The notes under the pieces were generated by a model, which saw only the letters and a program-made list of their open reading frames with translations, did no database searches and was not told the origin of the DNA. Position numbers and translations under genes: made by a program. From positions 1-64,000 of the forward strand of contig CANMIS010000003.1 in the NCBI GenBank assembly GCA_947498065.1: DNA of 64,000 nucleotides. The letters are read 5' to 3'. Of the stretch, positions 36,418 through 44,733 are shown piece after piece (position 1 is the stretch's first letter; each line of letters begins with the position of its first letter). This DNA is from an uncultured Erythrobacter sp. (GTDB lineage Bacteria; Pseudomonadota; Alphaproteobacteria; Sphingomonadales; Sphingomonadaceae).

Positions 36418-38964
36418 CTAAAGCTCTCTCAGCGCTTGCGCTGGCTTTGCTCGCAGCAGTGGTAGCGAACCGCCCAGAGCGAATGCCAGCACCATAAACA
36501 GGCCGACGCCGAGCACGCTCAGCACTTCGCCCCAAGCGGGCAGCCAATCGAACTCGAACAGCTGGGTGATAATCACCCAAGCGAGCGCTGAGCCGAGGCC
36601 GAGTGCGACAAGTGCCAATAGGCCGGCGAGCAGCCCATATTCTGCAAGCTGCATTAGCAGGACCTGCTTACGGCTCGCGCCGAGGACGCGCAGGATGACG
36701 GTGTCTCGCATTCTCGCGGCCCGCGCCGCCGCAATAGCGCCCATTAGGACGGCGAGCCCGGCGAGCACCGTTACAGCAGCGGCGGCCAAGGTGGCGAGGC
36801 CAACTTGCTGCAGAATCGTGCGCGCTTCGGTTAGCACGTCCTTTACTTCGACGACGGAGCTCGATGGAAACTCTCGCACCATAGCGCGCAGCAATTCGCC
36901 GCGCCCCTCATCGCCAGCGGAGGCGGGCAGTTCAATGGTCGCCGCGAGGTTGTGCGGGGTGTCGGAAATCGCGTTTTCTGAGAAGACGAGCGCGTAATTG
37001 AAGCCCATGCTTTCCCAGTCAATCTCGCGGATATTGGCGACAGTGACGGTGCGCTCAATGCCGAGCACGCCAATGGTCAGCTTGTCACCGATGCCTAGGT
37101 CAGCGCCCTCGGCCAATTGCGCGTCGATTGAGACCAGCGGGTCGCCAGAATGGCCTTCGTCCCACCATTCGCCCTCGGTCAGACTGTTGCCAACCGGCAA
37201 TTCGTCGGCATAGGTGAGACCGCGTTCGCCGCGTAGCGCCCATGCGCCCTCGGGGATTTCTTCAAGGTCCGCGACGCGCTGCATCGCGTCTTCGGGACCA
37301 AAGGCGAGCACGGATCCGCGCAAGGTTGGCACGGCGCGGATATCGGAGCCGGGGAACTGCTCGTTTATGAGGCCGCGGAATGTTTCTTCGCCGTCGCGCG
37401 GCACATCGAGTACGAAATAGTCGGGCGCTTCTGCGGGCACGCGGCTTTGGATGTTGCCGTCAATCGCGCTTTGGACAGCCGCGAGCAGGACAAAGGCGGC
37501 CAAGCCAAAGCCAAGTGCAGTGACCAAAGAGCCGGTAGGCGCGCCGGGGCGGTGCAGATTGGTGACCGCACTGCGCAGCAGAGGATTGCTAGGCCGGGGC
37601 GCACTGCGCGCGAACTTTTGGATTGCGATGCCCAAGGCTCCAAGCGCGAGCAAAGCGCTGCCCGCGCCAAATAGGAAGCCAGCGGTCAGGACCAGCTGGT
37701 TGGTGCTGACCAGCGCCAGAATACAGACGGCTGCGATGCCTCCGCCCGTCCAAAGCAGCGGCCGCCAATCGGTGTTCGACAGCGGGGTGCTGGAGCGCAT
37801 CAGCGCCATCGCCGGGAATGTGCGCGCCCGCAGAAGCGGCGCTGCGGCAAAGGCGAAAGCGACCAGCAAGCCGTAAGCGGCGGCGAGCAGCAGCGGTGCA
37901 GGCTCAATCACAAAACCAGCTTCCACCGGCAGCAGGCCCTCAAGAGCGGCGCCCAGTACTGGGGTCACCAATACGCCCACGGTAAGTCCAGCGGCGCTGC
38001 CGATCAGCGCAGCAACCGCGATTTGCATGGAGTATATGCGGACAATGTCGGTCGATGATGCGCCGAGAACCTTGAGCGTCGCGATGCTACTTCTGCGAGC
38101 TTCCAGGTACGACGAGACGCCTCCGGCTATGCCGATCCCGGCAATCACCAAGGCGGCGAGGCCGACGAGTGTAAGAAAGTCGCTCATGCGCTGAACAAAG
38201 CGGTCTGCGCCGGGCGAAGCGCGGTCGCGGGTGCGGAAGTCGAAACCCGAATTGGGGAAGGCTTCGGTTAGCTCTTCTTCAACCTCGCCGGGATCGCGCG
38301 CCTGATTGGCGAAGGCGACGCGGTATTTGCTTTCATAGAGCGAGCCCGGCTCCAGCAAGCCCGCACGGCTCGGCACGTCTTCTGCGACAATGATTGTCGG
38401 CCCCAATTGGAAGCCCTCGGATAAGCGGTCAGGCTCGTTTTCAATGACACCAGCAGCGACCAGATCGACCGTGCCGACGCGGAAGGTTTCGCCGACAGCG
38501 ATATCGAGCCGGTCCATCGCGCCTTGCCCGAGGTAGGCGCTATTGCCCGTTGGTGCGCCGGTCGCACTGCCATCATTTAGAGTGAGCGTGCCATAGAGCG
38601 GCCATTTCTGGTCGACCGCCTTGAGCTCAACCGGCGCAGCGTTTTCGCCGCTGGAGGCCATGGCTTGCAGGCGGGTGCCGCCCGATATCTCACCATATTC
38701 GCCAATCGCGCTGAGCTCTTCCGCATTGAGGCTGCGCTGCCATATTTCAATTTCGAGATCGCCGCCGAGCAGTTCCTGCCCGTTGGACTCCAGCTCGCGC
38801 TCAATCGCCGCTGTCAGCGTGCCGATCGCCGCGAGAGCGGCTGTGCCGAGGAATATGCACACCAGCAGCAGGCGCAGGCCGCGAAACCGGGCATTGAGGT
38901 CGCGCCGGGCGATCCGCCAGGCGCCGCCCCAAGAAAGCGTGGTTGAAGTTTCCGCAGCGCTCAC
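36418..38964 (-). CDS. ABC transporter permease, FtsX/YbbP type
   Basis: 848 residues. One membrane helix near residues 32-52 is followed by a large periplasmic domain, a three-to-four-helix FtsX core (about 255-370), a further membrane pair with a second periplasmic domain, and a second FtsX core at the C-terminus (about 715-840). This duplicated layout matches YbbP. With the ATPase encoded by the overlapping gene and the divergent TesA-like esterase, it matches the ybbA-ybbP-tesA arrangement of enterobacteria. The substrate is unknown; proposed roles are export of lipids or hydrophobic compounds. Confidence 0.88.
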   Translation of the reverse strand: MSAAETSTTLSWGGAWRIARRDLNARFRGLRLLLVCIFLGTAALAAIGTLTAAIERELESNGQELLGGDLEIEIWQRSLNAEELSAIGEYGEISGGTRLQAMASSGENAAPVELKAVDQKWPLYGTLTLNDGSATGAPTGNSAYLGQGAMDRLDIAVGETFRVGTVDLVAAGVIENEPDRLSEGFQLGPTIIVAEDVPSRAGLLEPGSLYESKYRVAFANQARDPGEVEEELTEAFPNSGFDFRTRDRASPGADRFVQRMSDFLTLVGLAALVIAGIGIAGGVSSYLEARRSSIATLKVLGASSTDIVRIYSMQIAVAALIGSAAGLTVGVLVTPVLGAALEGLLPVEAGFVIEPAPLLLAAAYGLLVAFAFAAAPLLRARTFPAMALMRSSTPLSNTDWRPLLWTGGGIAAVCILALVSTNQLVLTAGFLFGAGSALLALGALGIAIQKFARSAPRPSNPLLRSAVTNLHRPGAPTGSLVTALGFGLAAFVLLAAVQSAIDGNIQSRVPAEAPDYFVLDVPRDGEETFRGLINEQFPGSDIRAVPTLRGSVLAFGPEDAMQRVADLEEIPEGAWALRGERGLTYADELPVGNSLTEGEWWDEGHSGDPLVSIDAQLAEGADLGIGDKLTIGVLGIERTVTVANIREIDWESMGFNYALVFSENAISDTPHNLAATIELPASAGDEGRGELLRAMVREFPSSSVVEVKDVLTEARTILQQVGLATLAAAAVTVLAGLAVLMGAIAAARAARMRDTVILRVLGASRKQVLLMQLAEYGLLAGLLALVALGLGSALAWVIITQLFEFDWLPAWGEVLSVLGVGLFMVLAFALGGSLPLLRAKPAQALREL

Positions 38965-39671
38965 GCGGCTGAGACCCCGGGTGTGTTCGAGGTGTCAGAC
39001 GCAATGACGCCATCTGCCATAGTGATCACCCGCTCGCATCGTTCAGCGAGTTTGGGATCGTGGGTGATGATCAGCAGGGTCGCGCCGGTTTCTGCGCGGC
39101 GCTCAAACAGCAGTTCCACGATCTCTTGGCCGGTCGCCGCATCGAGATTGCCGGTTGGCTCATCCGCGAAGATCAGGCTTGGGCGGGGCGCGATGGCGCG
39201 GGCAATGGCCACGCGTTGTTGTTCACCGCCTGACAATTGCGTTGGGTAATGGCCGATGCGGTGACCGAGGCCAACCGCTTGCAATTCCGCTTCTGCACGC
39301 TGGCGAGGATGCTCGCCGCCCGACAGTTCCATCGGAGTGGCCACGTTTTCTGCTGCCGTCATGGTTGGGAGCAGGTGGAACGCTTGCAGCACGATCCCGA
39401 TCCGTCCGCGCCGAGCGCGTGCTAGGCCATCCTCATCAAGGTTGGCAAAATCCTCGCCTGCCACCTCAAGTGTGCCGCTGGTGGCGCGTTCCAGCCCGGA
39501 AAGCACCGCCATAAGCGAGCTTTTCCCAGAGCCGGATGGGCCGAGCAGCGCAACGACTTCGCCGGTGGCAATGTCGAGGTCGATACCGCGCAGGATATCG
39601 ACCGGCGCTTGGGCCGAACCGAGGGTGAGTTTAAGGTTACGTGCGGAGATCGCGAGAGAAGGGTTTTTCAC
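38961..39671 (-). CDS. ABC transporter ATP-binding protein, YbbA/LolD-like
   Basis: 236 residues with Walker A LLGPSGSGKSSLM, Q-loop VLQAFHLLPTMTA, signature LSGGEQQRVAIARAI, Walker B LIFADEPTGNLD and the switch His in IITHDPKLAERC. It energises the FtsX-type permease whose gene overlaps by four bases. The start is placed at GTG 39671. The longer frame begins at ATG 39728, which would leave two bases to the divergent esterase start and no space for a promoter; its added residues do not look conserved. Confidence 0.92.
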   Translation of the reverse strand: MKNPSLAISARNLKLTLGSAQAPVDILRGIDLDIATGEVVALLGPSGSGKSSLMAVLSGLERATSGTLEVAGEDFANLDEDGLARARRGRIGIVLQAFHLLPTMTAAENVATPMELSGGEHPRQRAEAELQAVGLGHRIGHYPTQLSGGEQQRVAIARAIAPRPSLIFADEPTGNLDAATGQEIVELLFERRAETGATLLIITHDPKLAERCERVITMADGVIASDTSNTPGVSAA

Positions 39672-39730
39672 AGGGTCCAGATGGCATAGGGGTGGGTTGC
39701 AAACAAGATACTGAAGTCGGAGGCTCATAG

Positions 39731-40489
39731 ATGCGCATCAGCGTTTGGTCGAAGAAACCGCTAAAACTGACAGCACCCTTACTGGTGCTGGCTTTGGCGG
39801 CATGTGGCAGTGAGGCTCCTGATACGGTCGCTGCTGGTGCAGGCAGCGGTGATAGTCCCACTGCTAACCCACAAGCGGGCACTCCAGTTCCCGTCGAAGG
39901 CCCTGAACGGCGCATTGTTGCGTTTGGGGATAGTTTGTTCGCTGGCTACAATGTTGCCAAAGACGATAGCTATCCGGCGAAATTGCAGGACGCTTTGCGC
40001 GCAGCCGGTATCAATGCGGTGGTCGCCAATGCAGGCATTTCAGGCGACACCAGCTCTGCGGGGCGGCAACGGCTTGCCTTCACGCTGGATGCGCAGGAAG
40101 AAAAGCCGGACCTGTTTATCCTGGAGCTGGGCGGGAATGATCTGCTGCGCGGGATCGAACCGGATGAGACGCGGGCGAATTTTGTCGCCATGCTGGATGA
40201 GCTGAAGGCCCGCGAGATTCCGGTTTTGCTGATGGGAATGCGCGCTCCGCCCAATTATGGCCCGGAATATCAGGCTGAATTTGATGGTATGTATGGCGAC
40301 CTTGCGCGCGAATATGGCGCGGCGCTGATCCCGTTCTGGCTGGAGGATGTTTATCAAGAGCCGGATCTGTTCCAATCGGACCGGATTCATCCGACCGAGG
40401 AAGGGATTGATCGCTTGGTCGCGGCGACTTTGGAACAGGTCTCTGCCGCTTTGCCGCAGGACGAAGAAGCGAGCAGCGCGGCGAACTAA
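39731..40489 (+). CDS. TesA-like SGNH-family esterase/lysophospholipase lipoprotein
   Basis: 252 residues. A lipobox ends LALAAC near residue 25, so it is probably lipid-anchored. The four SGNH blocks are present: FGDSLFAGY (Ser), NAGISGD (Gly), LGGNDLL (Asn) and DRIHPTEEG (Asp and His). In E. coli the TesA homologue is a periplasmic thioesterase, protease and lysophospholipase; the acyl substrate here is unknown. It is divergent from the YbbA-like ATPase gene and converges on recF with a four-base overlap. Confidence 0.9.
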   Translation: MRISVWSKKPLKLTAPLLVLALAACGSEAPDTVAAGAGSGDSPTANPQAGTPVPVEGPERRIVAFGDSLFAGYNVAKDDSYPAKLQDALRAAGINAVVANAGISGDTSSAGRQRLAFTLDAQEEKPDLFILELGGNDLLRGIEPDETRANFVAMLDELKAREIPVLLMGMRAPPNYGPEYQAEFDGMYGDLAREYGAALIPFWLEDVYQEPDLFQSDRIHPTEEGIDRLVAATLEQVSAALPQDEEASSAAN

Positions 40490-41574
40490 AGCCGCTCTAG
40501 GGTTCCTTTGCTCACCTGCCAGATCGCGGCCTCTGTTGTGATCTCTTCAAACGGCGATAGCTCCGTGCCAGTCATCCAGACCTGTGCACGGCCTTGCCCC
40601 AAACGTTTAAACAGGGCCGCGCGGCGCACTGGGTCAAGGTGAGCGGCGACCTCATCCAATAGCAGCACCGATGGCCGTCCCTCAGCGGCCAGAACGCCGT
40701 GCGCCAGGGTGATGGCGATCAGCATGGCTTTTTGCTCGCCGGTTGAGCACGAGGCGGCGGACTGTCCAGAGCCCGCCATAACAACATCGAGTTCATCACG
40801 GTGCGGGCCGGTGAGCGCGCGGCCAGCGGCTCTGTCGCGCCCGCGCTGCCTGGTAAGCTCATCGCACAAAGCTTGTGGTTCCATTGGGCCACCGGGGCGA
40901 TAGGTCAGGACAGGCCGGGCGAAGGGCTGAGCGGGAAGGGCGGACAGCTCCACGCCCAGCGCCTCGATAAGAGCCATGCGATTACCGGCAACAGCGGCGC
41001 CGTGCTGAGCGGCCTGAGCCTCAATCGCATCGAGCCAGCGCGCATCGCCGCGCTCTTCGAGTAATTTGTTGCGCTCGCGCAGCGCCGTTTCCAGCTGCGA
41101 GACGGATTTGGCGTGGCCCGGCTCTATCGCCAGCGTCATACGATCAACGAAGCGGCGGCGCGCGCCGGCTGAGTCCATGAACAATCCGTCCATCGCCGGG
41201 GTCAGCCAGGAAATCGCCAGCCATTCGCTCAGCGCGCTCGCGCTTGCATCGGCGCCATTGATCCGCACAAGGCGGCGGCGCGGCTGGTCAGGCTCTACAT
41301 ATGTGCCGATCCGTGCGCTGACGAGGCCTTGCTCGGTCAGACTCGCGCCAATCGCAAAGCCGCCTGCGCTTGGCCCGTCAGCATTCTGCCGTGCCAATTC
41401 GGTCAGCGCCGCGCGCCGAATGCCGCGACCCGGACTGAGCAGCGACAGCGCCTCTAAGATATTAGTTTTGCCAGCACCATTGTCGCCGACCAAGAGATTG
41501 AACTTGGCGGTCTTCGAAAGCTCACTGCCCGCATGATTGCGGAAATTTTCGAGGGAAATCTTCTCGAGCGCCAT
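40486..41574 (-). CDS. recF: DNA replication/repair protein RecF
   Basis: 362-residue SMC-like ATPase that helps load RecA at gaps. Walker A is VGDNGAGKTNILEA (about residues 31-44), the signature is CSTGEQKAMLIAI, and Walker B is VLLLDEVAAHLD. ALTGPHRDEL is typical of RecF. ATG 41574 is chosen because the family N-terminus starts MALEKISLENFRNH. It is not next to dnaA/dnaN. Confidence 0.95.
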   Translation of the reverse strand: MALEKISLENFRNHAGSELSKTAKFNLLVGDNGAGKTNILEALSLLSPGRGIRRAALTELARQNADGPSAGGFAIGASLTEQGLVSARIGTYVEPDQPRRRLVRINGADASASALSEWLAISWLTPAMDGLFMDSAGARRRFVDRMTLAIEPGHAKSVSQLETALRERNKLLEERGDARWLDAIEAQAAQHGAAVAGNRMALIEALGVELSALPAQPFARPVLTYRPGGPMEPQALCDELTRQRGRDRAAGRALTGPHRDELDVVMAGSGQSAASCSTGEQKAMLIAITLAHGVLAAEGRPSVLLLDEVAAHLDPVRRAALFKRLGQGRAQVWMTGTELSPFEEITTEAAIWQVSKGTLERL

Positions 41575-41706
41575 AGAGCGCGCAGGGTTAGCATGGGCGG
41601 GCAGAATGGCCATGAAAATCAACCGAAAAGCCTAAATCCCAATAGGTGGCGAAAATTCCCAACCTTTCGGTTTGATGAACATGAAGTTAAAACTTGTAAA
41701 TTCCAG

Positions 41707-41728
41707 AAACGGCAGAATTCCGCCGTTT
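41707..41728. repeat. 7-bp inverted repeat upstream of the sigma-54-like promoter
   Basis: AAACGGC (41707-41713) and GCCGTTT (41722-41728) are perfect inverted copies with an eight-base spacer. Its edge lies nine bases from the -24 element. It could be an activator or repressor site, or a terminator-like hairpin (TTTTT follows), although no plus-strand gene ends upstream. Confidence 0.4.
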
Positions 41729-41736
41729 TTCGAGTT

Positions 41737-41752
41737 TGGCACGGCTCCTGCA
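41737..41752 (+). promoter_or_regulatory. Candidate sigma-54 (-24/-12) promoter
   Basis: TGGCACGGCTCCTGCA fits the sigma-54 consensus TGGCACG-N4-TTGCA in all positions but one, with the required ten bases between GG (41738-41739) and GC (41750-41751). The predicted transcript would start near 41763, about 50 bases before the first small gene. The operon it serves ends with pspC; psp operons in enterobacteria also use sigma-54 with the enhancer-binding protein PspF. Confidence 0.65.
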
Positions 41753-41815
41753 GAGTGTTTGGCATCCAGTGAGACAATCTCACCAGGAACGAAACAAACA
41801 CTAAGGAGACCAACA

Positions 41816-41929
41816 ATGTTCGCTACCGATACTTCAGACCGCCTCTTCGCCGCAGCTTTCTCACTCGCCATCTCGGCAGTGTTCATGGCCACAGCGATCC
41901 TCCCAGCCAGCCCACAATTGTTCGCTTAA
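41816..41929 (+). CDS. Small membrane protein, tandem copy 1
   Basis: 37 residues: a short polar N-terminus MFATDTSDR, then one hydrophobic helix (about 10-30) and an end that contains ILPASP. AAGGAG lies seven bases before the ATG, so translation is well supported despite the small size. The protein is clearly similar to the next two products (positions of M-F, the Arg at about 9, AxS-x-AIS, MAxAI, P-x-SP). Function unknown. It is the first gene behind the sigma-54-like promoter and is co-directional with a pspC gene. Confidence 0.75.
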   Translation: MFATDTSDRLFAAAFSLAISAVFMATAILPASPQLFA

Positions 41930-41965
41930 TTCCAAGTCGAACGTTTCATCAAAAGGACCACACTC

Positions 41966-42079
41966 ATGTTTAGCAACGACATCGCCTCCCGCCTGATCGT
42001 AGCCGCTTTCTCAGTCGCAATTTCATCCATCGTAATGGCCAGCGCGATTGTCCCCGGCTCACCTGGAATGTTTGCATGA
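41966..42079 (+). CDS. Small membrane protein, tandem copy 2
   Basis: 37 residues, same length and plan as copy 1: MFSNDIASR, a hydrophobic helix with FSVAISSIVMASAI, then VPGSPGMFA. AAAAGGA lies eight bases before the ATG. It begins 36 bases after copy 1 stops. The hydrophobic core is conserved mainly at Ala, Ser and Met positions, suggesting helix packing. Function unknown. Confidence 0.75.
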   Translation: MFSNDIASRLIVAAFSVAISSIVMASAIVPGSPGMFA

Positions 42080-42134
42080 TCTTCTGATCACACAGCAATC
42101 ACCAATCAATCTAACCAAAGGAAACCCAATCAAA

Positions 42135-42263
42135 ATGTTCGCTTCAATTGACCTTAGCAGCCGAGTGTTTGCAGCCGTCTCGGCCCTCGCAATCTCCGCT
42201 GTATTCATGGCCACGGCGATTATCCCAGCCTCTCCTGCACTTGCGCTTGGAGTGATGGCATGA
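42135..42263 (+). CDS. Small membrane protein, tandem copy 3
   Basis: 42 residues, same plan as copies 1 and 2 (MFASIDLSSR; core ALAISAVFMATAI; IPASP) with a slightly longer end. Its core ISAVFMATAI is identical to that of copy 1, so these are paralogues kept in tandem. AAAGGA lies twelve bases upstream, a long spacing. Its stop overlaps the pspC start as ATGA, which couples it to pspC. Function unknown. Confidence 0.75.
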   Translation: MFASIDLSSRVFAAVSALAISAVFMATAIIPASPALALGVMA

Positions 42264-42475
42264 ACAACGTAACTAACTCGCCAAATGGCAAGCCGCCGCG
42301 CGCTGGATTTCGCCTGGACAAGCACAATGGCAAACTGATGGGCGTTAGCGCCGGCATTGCAAACTACACCGGCATCGATCCCATCATCGTTCGGATTGGC
42401 TTTGTAGCTGCAACACTGCTCGGCTTTGGCCTGACCATTCCGATCTACATCGCAGTTGGACTGATTGCCGACTGA
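42260..42475 (+). CDS. pspC: PspC-domain membrane protein
   Basis: 71 residues with the PspC family pattern FRLDKHNGKLMGVSAGIANYTGIDPIIVRIGFV and a single hydrophobic stretch ending IYIAVGLIAD. In the phage-shock response PspC helps sense inner-membrane stress and relieves PspA inhibition of PspF. This version lacks the C-terminal cytoplasmic and periplasmic parts of E. coli PspC. No pspA, pspB or pspF lies in the window. Translation is coupled to tandem copy 3, and the operon ends with the hairpin structures at 42474-42567. Confidence 0.85.
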   Translation: MNNVTNSPNGKPPRAGFRLDKHNGKLMGVSAGIANYTGIDPIIVRIGFVAATLLGFGLTIPIYIAVGLIAD

Positions 42476-42535
42476 TACGCAGCGACGACAAGCGGATGAC
42501 CCGGTTTTTCGGACCGCTGCGTATCGAAGTTAAAC
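42474..42535 (+). repeat. 11-bp inverted repeat at the 3' end of the pspC operon
   Basis: GATACGCAGCG (42474-42484) and CGCTGCGTATC (42525-42535) are perfect inverted copies with 40 bases between; the left arm overlaps the pspC stop codon. The loop contains a small CCG/CGG hairpin. In RNA it would close a stem directly upstream of the terminator at 42543-42567. Confidence 0.65.
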
Positions 42536-42542
42536 AAACCGG

Positions 42543-42567
42543 GAGGGGCCAAACGGCCCCTCTTTTT
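42543..42567 (+). terminator. Rho-independent terminator of the small-protein/pspC operon
   Basis: GAGGGGCC and GGCCCCTC form a perfect 8-bp stem around AAAC, followed by TTTTT. Confidence 0.93.
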
Positions 42568-42624
42568 GTATCTGGAGCTGAGCGCCAGGGGCTTGCCGCA
42601 ATGAGCAGAAAGGTCCGTCACCCA

Positions 42625-43419
42625 TCACATTGCCGAGATACCGCCGTCGAGCTTGATTTCCGCTCCGGTCATAAAGCGGCTTTCGTCGCTGGCGAGATAG
42701 AGCACAGCATTGGCGATATCATTCGGCTCGCCCACGAATTTAAGCGGAATTTGCCGTGCGAGCTTATCGAGCAGCACATCCTTTTCGATCCCAGCATGCT
42801 GCGCGGTCCCATCAAGGATCGGTGTATCGACAAAGGTCGGGTGCACCGAGTTGCAGCGGATTTGCATGTTCTTTTTAGCGCAGTGCAGCGCAATCGATTT
42901 GGAAAGCATCCAAACGCTCGCTTTGGACGCATTGTAGGCTGGCATCGTGTCGCTCGCGATCAGACCCGCGATGGAGCTGATATTAATGATCGAGCCGGGC
43001 GCGTGTTCGCGCATCAGCGGCAAAGCCTTTTGACAGCCGTGAAAGATGGAATCGACATTGATCGAGAAACAGCGCTTCCAATCGTCAAAATCGCATGTCT
43101 CAATATTGCCAGCGACACCGATCCCGGCATTGTTGACCAGCACGTTGAGACCACCCAGTTCCTCGCGAGCCGCATCGACGGCGGCCTCCCAAGCTTGCGG
43201 GTCGGTGACGTCGTGGGAGATGCCAAAGGCATGGCCAGAGCCGACTTCAGAATTGATCAGAGCCGCGGTGTCCTGGGCGCCTTGGCCATTGATATCGGTG
43301 CACAATACGCGTGCGCCTTCCTGAGCAAGGCGCATGCTGTGCGCCCGGCCAAGGCCCTGCGCCGCGCCAGTTACCAATGCGAGCTTACCCTCTACGCGTC
43401 CGGGGCGGGTGGTTGGCAT
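42625..43419 (-). CDS. Short-chain dehydrogenase/reductase
   Basis: 264-residue classical SDR. The cofactor loop is TGAAQGLG (residues 17-24), the NNAG motif is in VLVNNAGIG, the catalytic Ser is in NISSIAG and the Tyr-Lys pair in YNASK. The acid residue after the second strand (CTDING) favours NAD(H). The closing sequence GAEIKLDGGISAM is family-typical. Substrate unknown. It starts 22 bases after the stop of the NUDIX gene on the same strand, so they may be cotranscribed. Confidence 0.9.
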   Translation of the reverse strand: MPTTRPGRVEGKLALVTGAAQGLGRAHSMRLAQEGARVLCTDINGQGAQDTAALINSEVGSGHAFGISHDVTDPQAWEAAVDAAREELGGLNVLVNNAGIGVAGNIETCDFDDWKRCFSINVDSIFHGCQKALPLMREHAPGSIINISSIAGLIASDTMPAYNASKASVWMLSKSIALHCAKKNMQIRCNSVHPTFVDTPILDGTAQHAGIEKDVLLDKLARQIPLKFVGEPNDIANAVLYLASDESRFMTGAEIKLDGGISAM

Positions 43420-43441
43420 GTCATCAATCCTCTCAAGTCAT

Positions 43442-44044
43442 TTATTTTGTTAGAAGCCCGCTCATCATGAACAGGGATATGCGTACATCGACCCCATGCC
43501 CGGCTGCTCGCCAATCGGCAACGAAGCGCGGCAATTCGCTCAGCGCAACGCGGTGGGTGATGATATTCTCGCTGTCGGTGCCGCCGCCAGCGCTGACCTT
43601 TTTGAGGCCATGCGCGCGCAGCAGAGTGAAGCATTCGCTGACCATGCCGGGTGAGGAATAGAACTCGCCCAAGTTTTCCATGCGCTCAGCGGTGTAGCCG
43701 GTTTCTTCTTCAAGCTCTCTCAACGCCGCCTCTTCTGCGGCTTCGCCTTGCTTGCCTTCATCATCGCCAACCAGGCCCGCGGGGATCTCAAGGCAGAACT
43801 GACCGAGCGGGACGCGGTACTGGCTAACTAGAATGACGTGGGGCTCGCCGCTTGGGTCTGTGTCGATGGCGATGATCGCTGCGGCGCGGATGCCGCGTGA
43901 ACGCCCAACATATTCCCACCGGCCGCGGCGTTTGGCCGTGATGAACTTGCCTTCCCACATGACCTCTTCGGGCTTGTCCGCGTCCATATCGCGAACAAGG
44001 TCAGCAGTGTCAGGGATTTCGAATCCGGGGGTGTCAGCGCTCAT
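43442..44044 (-). CDS. NUDIX hydrolase, ADP-ribose pyrophosphatase-like
   Basis: 200 residues. The NUDIX box runs from GLVGDDEG to REL and EEETGY (G-x5-E-x7-RELxEETG with a small insertion before the helix), and the preceding IPAG is typical of ADP-ribose pyrophosphatases. It would hydrolyse nucleoside diphosphates linked to another group; the exact substrate is unknown. It lies between the TPM genes and the SDR on the same strand. Confidence 0.85.
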   Translation of the reverse strand: MSADTPGFEIPDTADLVRDMDADKPEEVMWEGKFITAKRRGRWEYVGRSRGIRAAAIIAIDTDPSGEPHVILVSQYRVPLGQFCLEIPAGLVGDDEGKQGEAAEEAALRELEEETGYTAERMENLGEFYSSPGMVSECFTLLRAHGLKKVSAGGGTDSENIITHRVALSELPRFVADWRAAGHGVDVRISLFMMSGLLTK

Positions 44045-44055
44045 GGCGGCTATGC

Positions 44056-44730
44056 TTAGACTTCGATCAAGCGGTCGGGAAGCTCGTTCTCGTCATCATC
44101 GGCGCGCTCAAAATGCTCGGACAGCACTTGTCCAACATCGCGCACACCAGCGGCCATGCCTTCCGCGATATGGCCCTGCCTGATTTCAACCAGCATATCA
44201 GCCATCGCCTCGCCCCAGATTTCGGCCGGGACTTTTTCAGCGATTGGCTGGTCCGCGACGATTTCTGCGCGGTGCTCGCGCATCGATAGGTAGATCAGGA
44301 TGCCTGTGTGGCCATGGGTGCGAGCCTCTGCGCCGACCTTGAAGTGTTTGACTGCTTGGCCATGGACACGCGCGGTTTTGACCGGGCCGGGGATCAGCGC
44401 AAAGCGCAGCGGGTCCCACAATTGCACGGCCCAAGCGATCACGAAGGTGATGAGGCCGAGCGCGATTGTCATGCTGGCCAGCTCGCCCGTGCTCCATTCA
44501 TGGCCCCATCCGCCAAAAAGGCTGTCCCAGAAATCCAGGAAAGGTTGGGGCAGGGCGGCAAACAGGCTCATCGCCGTGAATGACAGTGCCGCTGCCCAAA
44601 ACAAAGAGATGTCGGAATAACCGTCGGACCGGTCTGCGAGAACGGTCAGGATCTCGCCCGAGGTCGTAAGCTCCGCTTCGCCGACCGCGTCTGAGACGAT
44701 CTTATGCTGCGCTTCAGTAAGGTAGCTCAT
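44056..44730 (-). CDS. TPM-domain membrane protein
   Basis: 224 residues. An N-terminal segment (LTEAQHKIVSDAVGEAELTTSGEILTVLADRSD) and the later TGILIYLSMREHRAEIVADQPIAEK are parts of the TPM (Psb32-like) fold, interrupted by two hydrophobic helices (about 43-63 and 87-106). The splitting of the TPM domain by a membrane hairpin is characteristic of this subgroup. Function unknown. It starts three bases after the upstream YgcG-like gene and so forms an operon with it and LemA. Confidence 0.82.
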   Translation of the reverse strand: MSYLTEAQHKIVSDAVGEAELTTSGEILTVLADRSDGYSDISLFWAAALSFTAMSLFAALPQPFLDFWDSLFGGWGHEWSTGELASMTIALGLITFVIAWAVQLWDPLRFALIPGPVKTARVHGQAVKHFKVGAEARTHGHTGILIYLSMREHRAEIVADQPIAEKVPAEIWGEAMADMLVEIRQGHIAEGMAAGVRDVGQVLSEHFERADDDENELPDRLIEV

Positions 44731-44733
44731 CGA

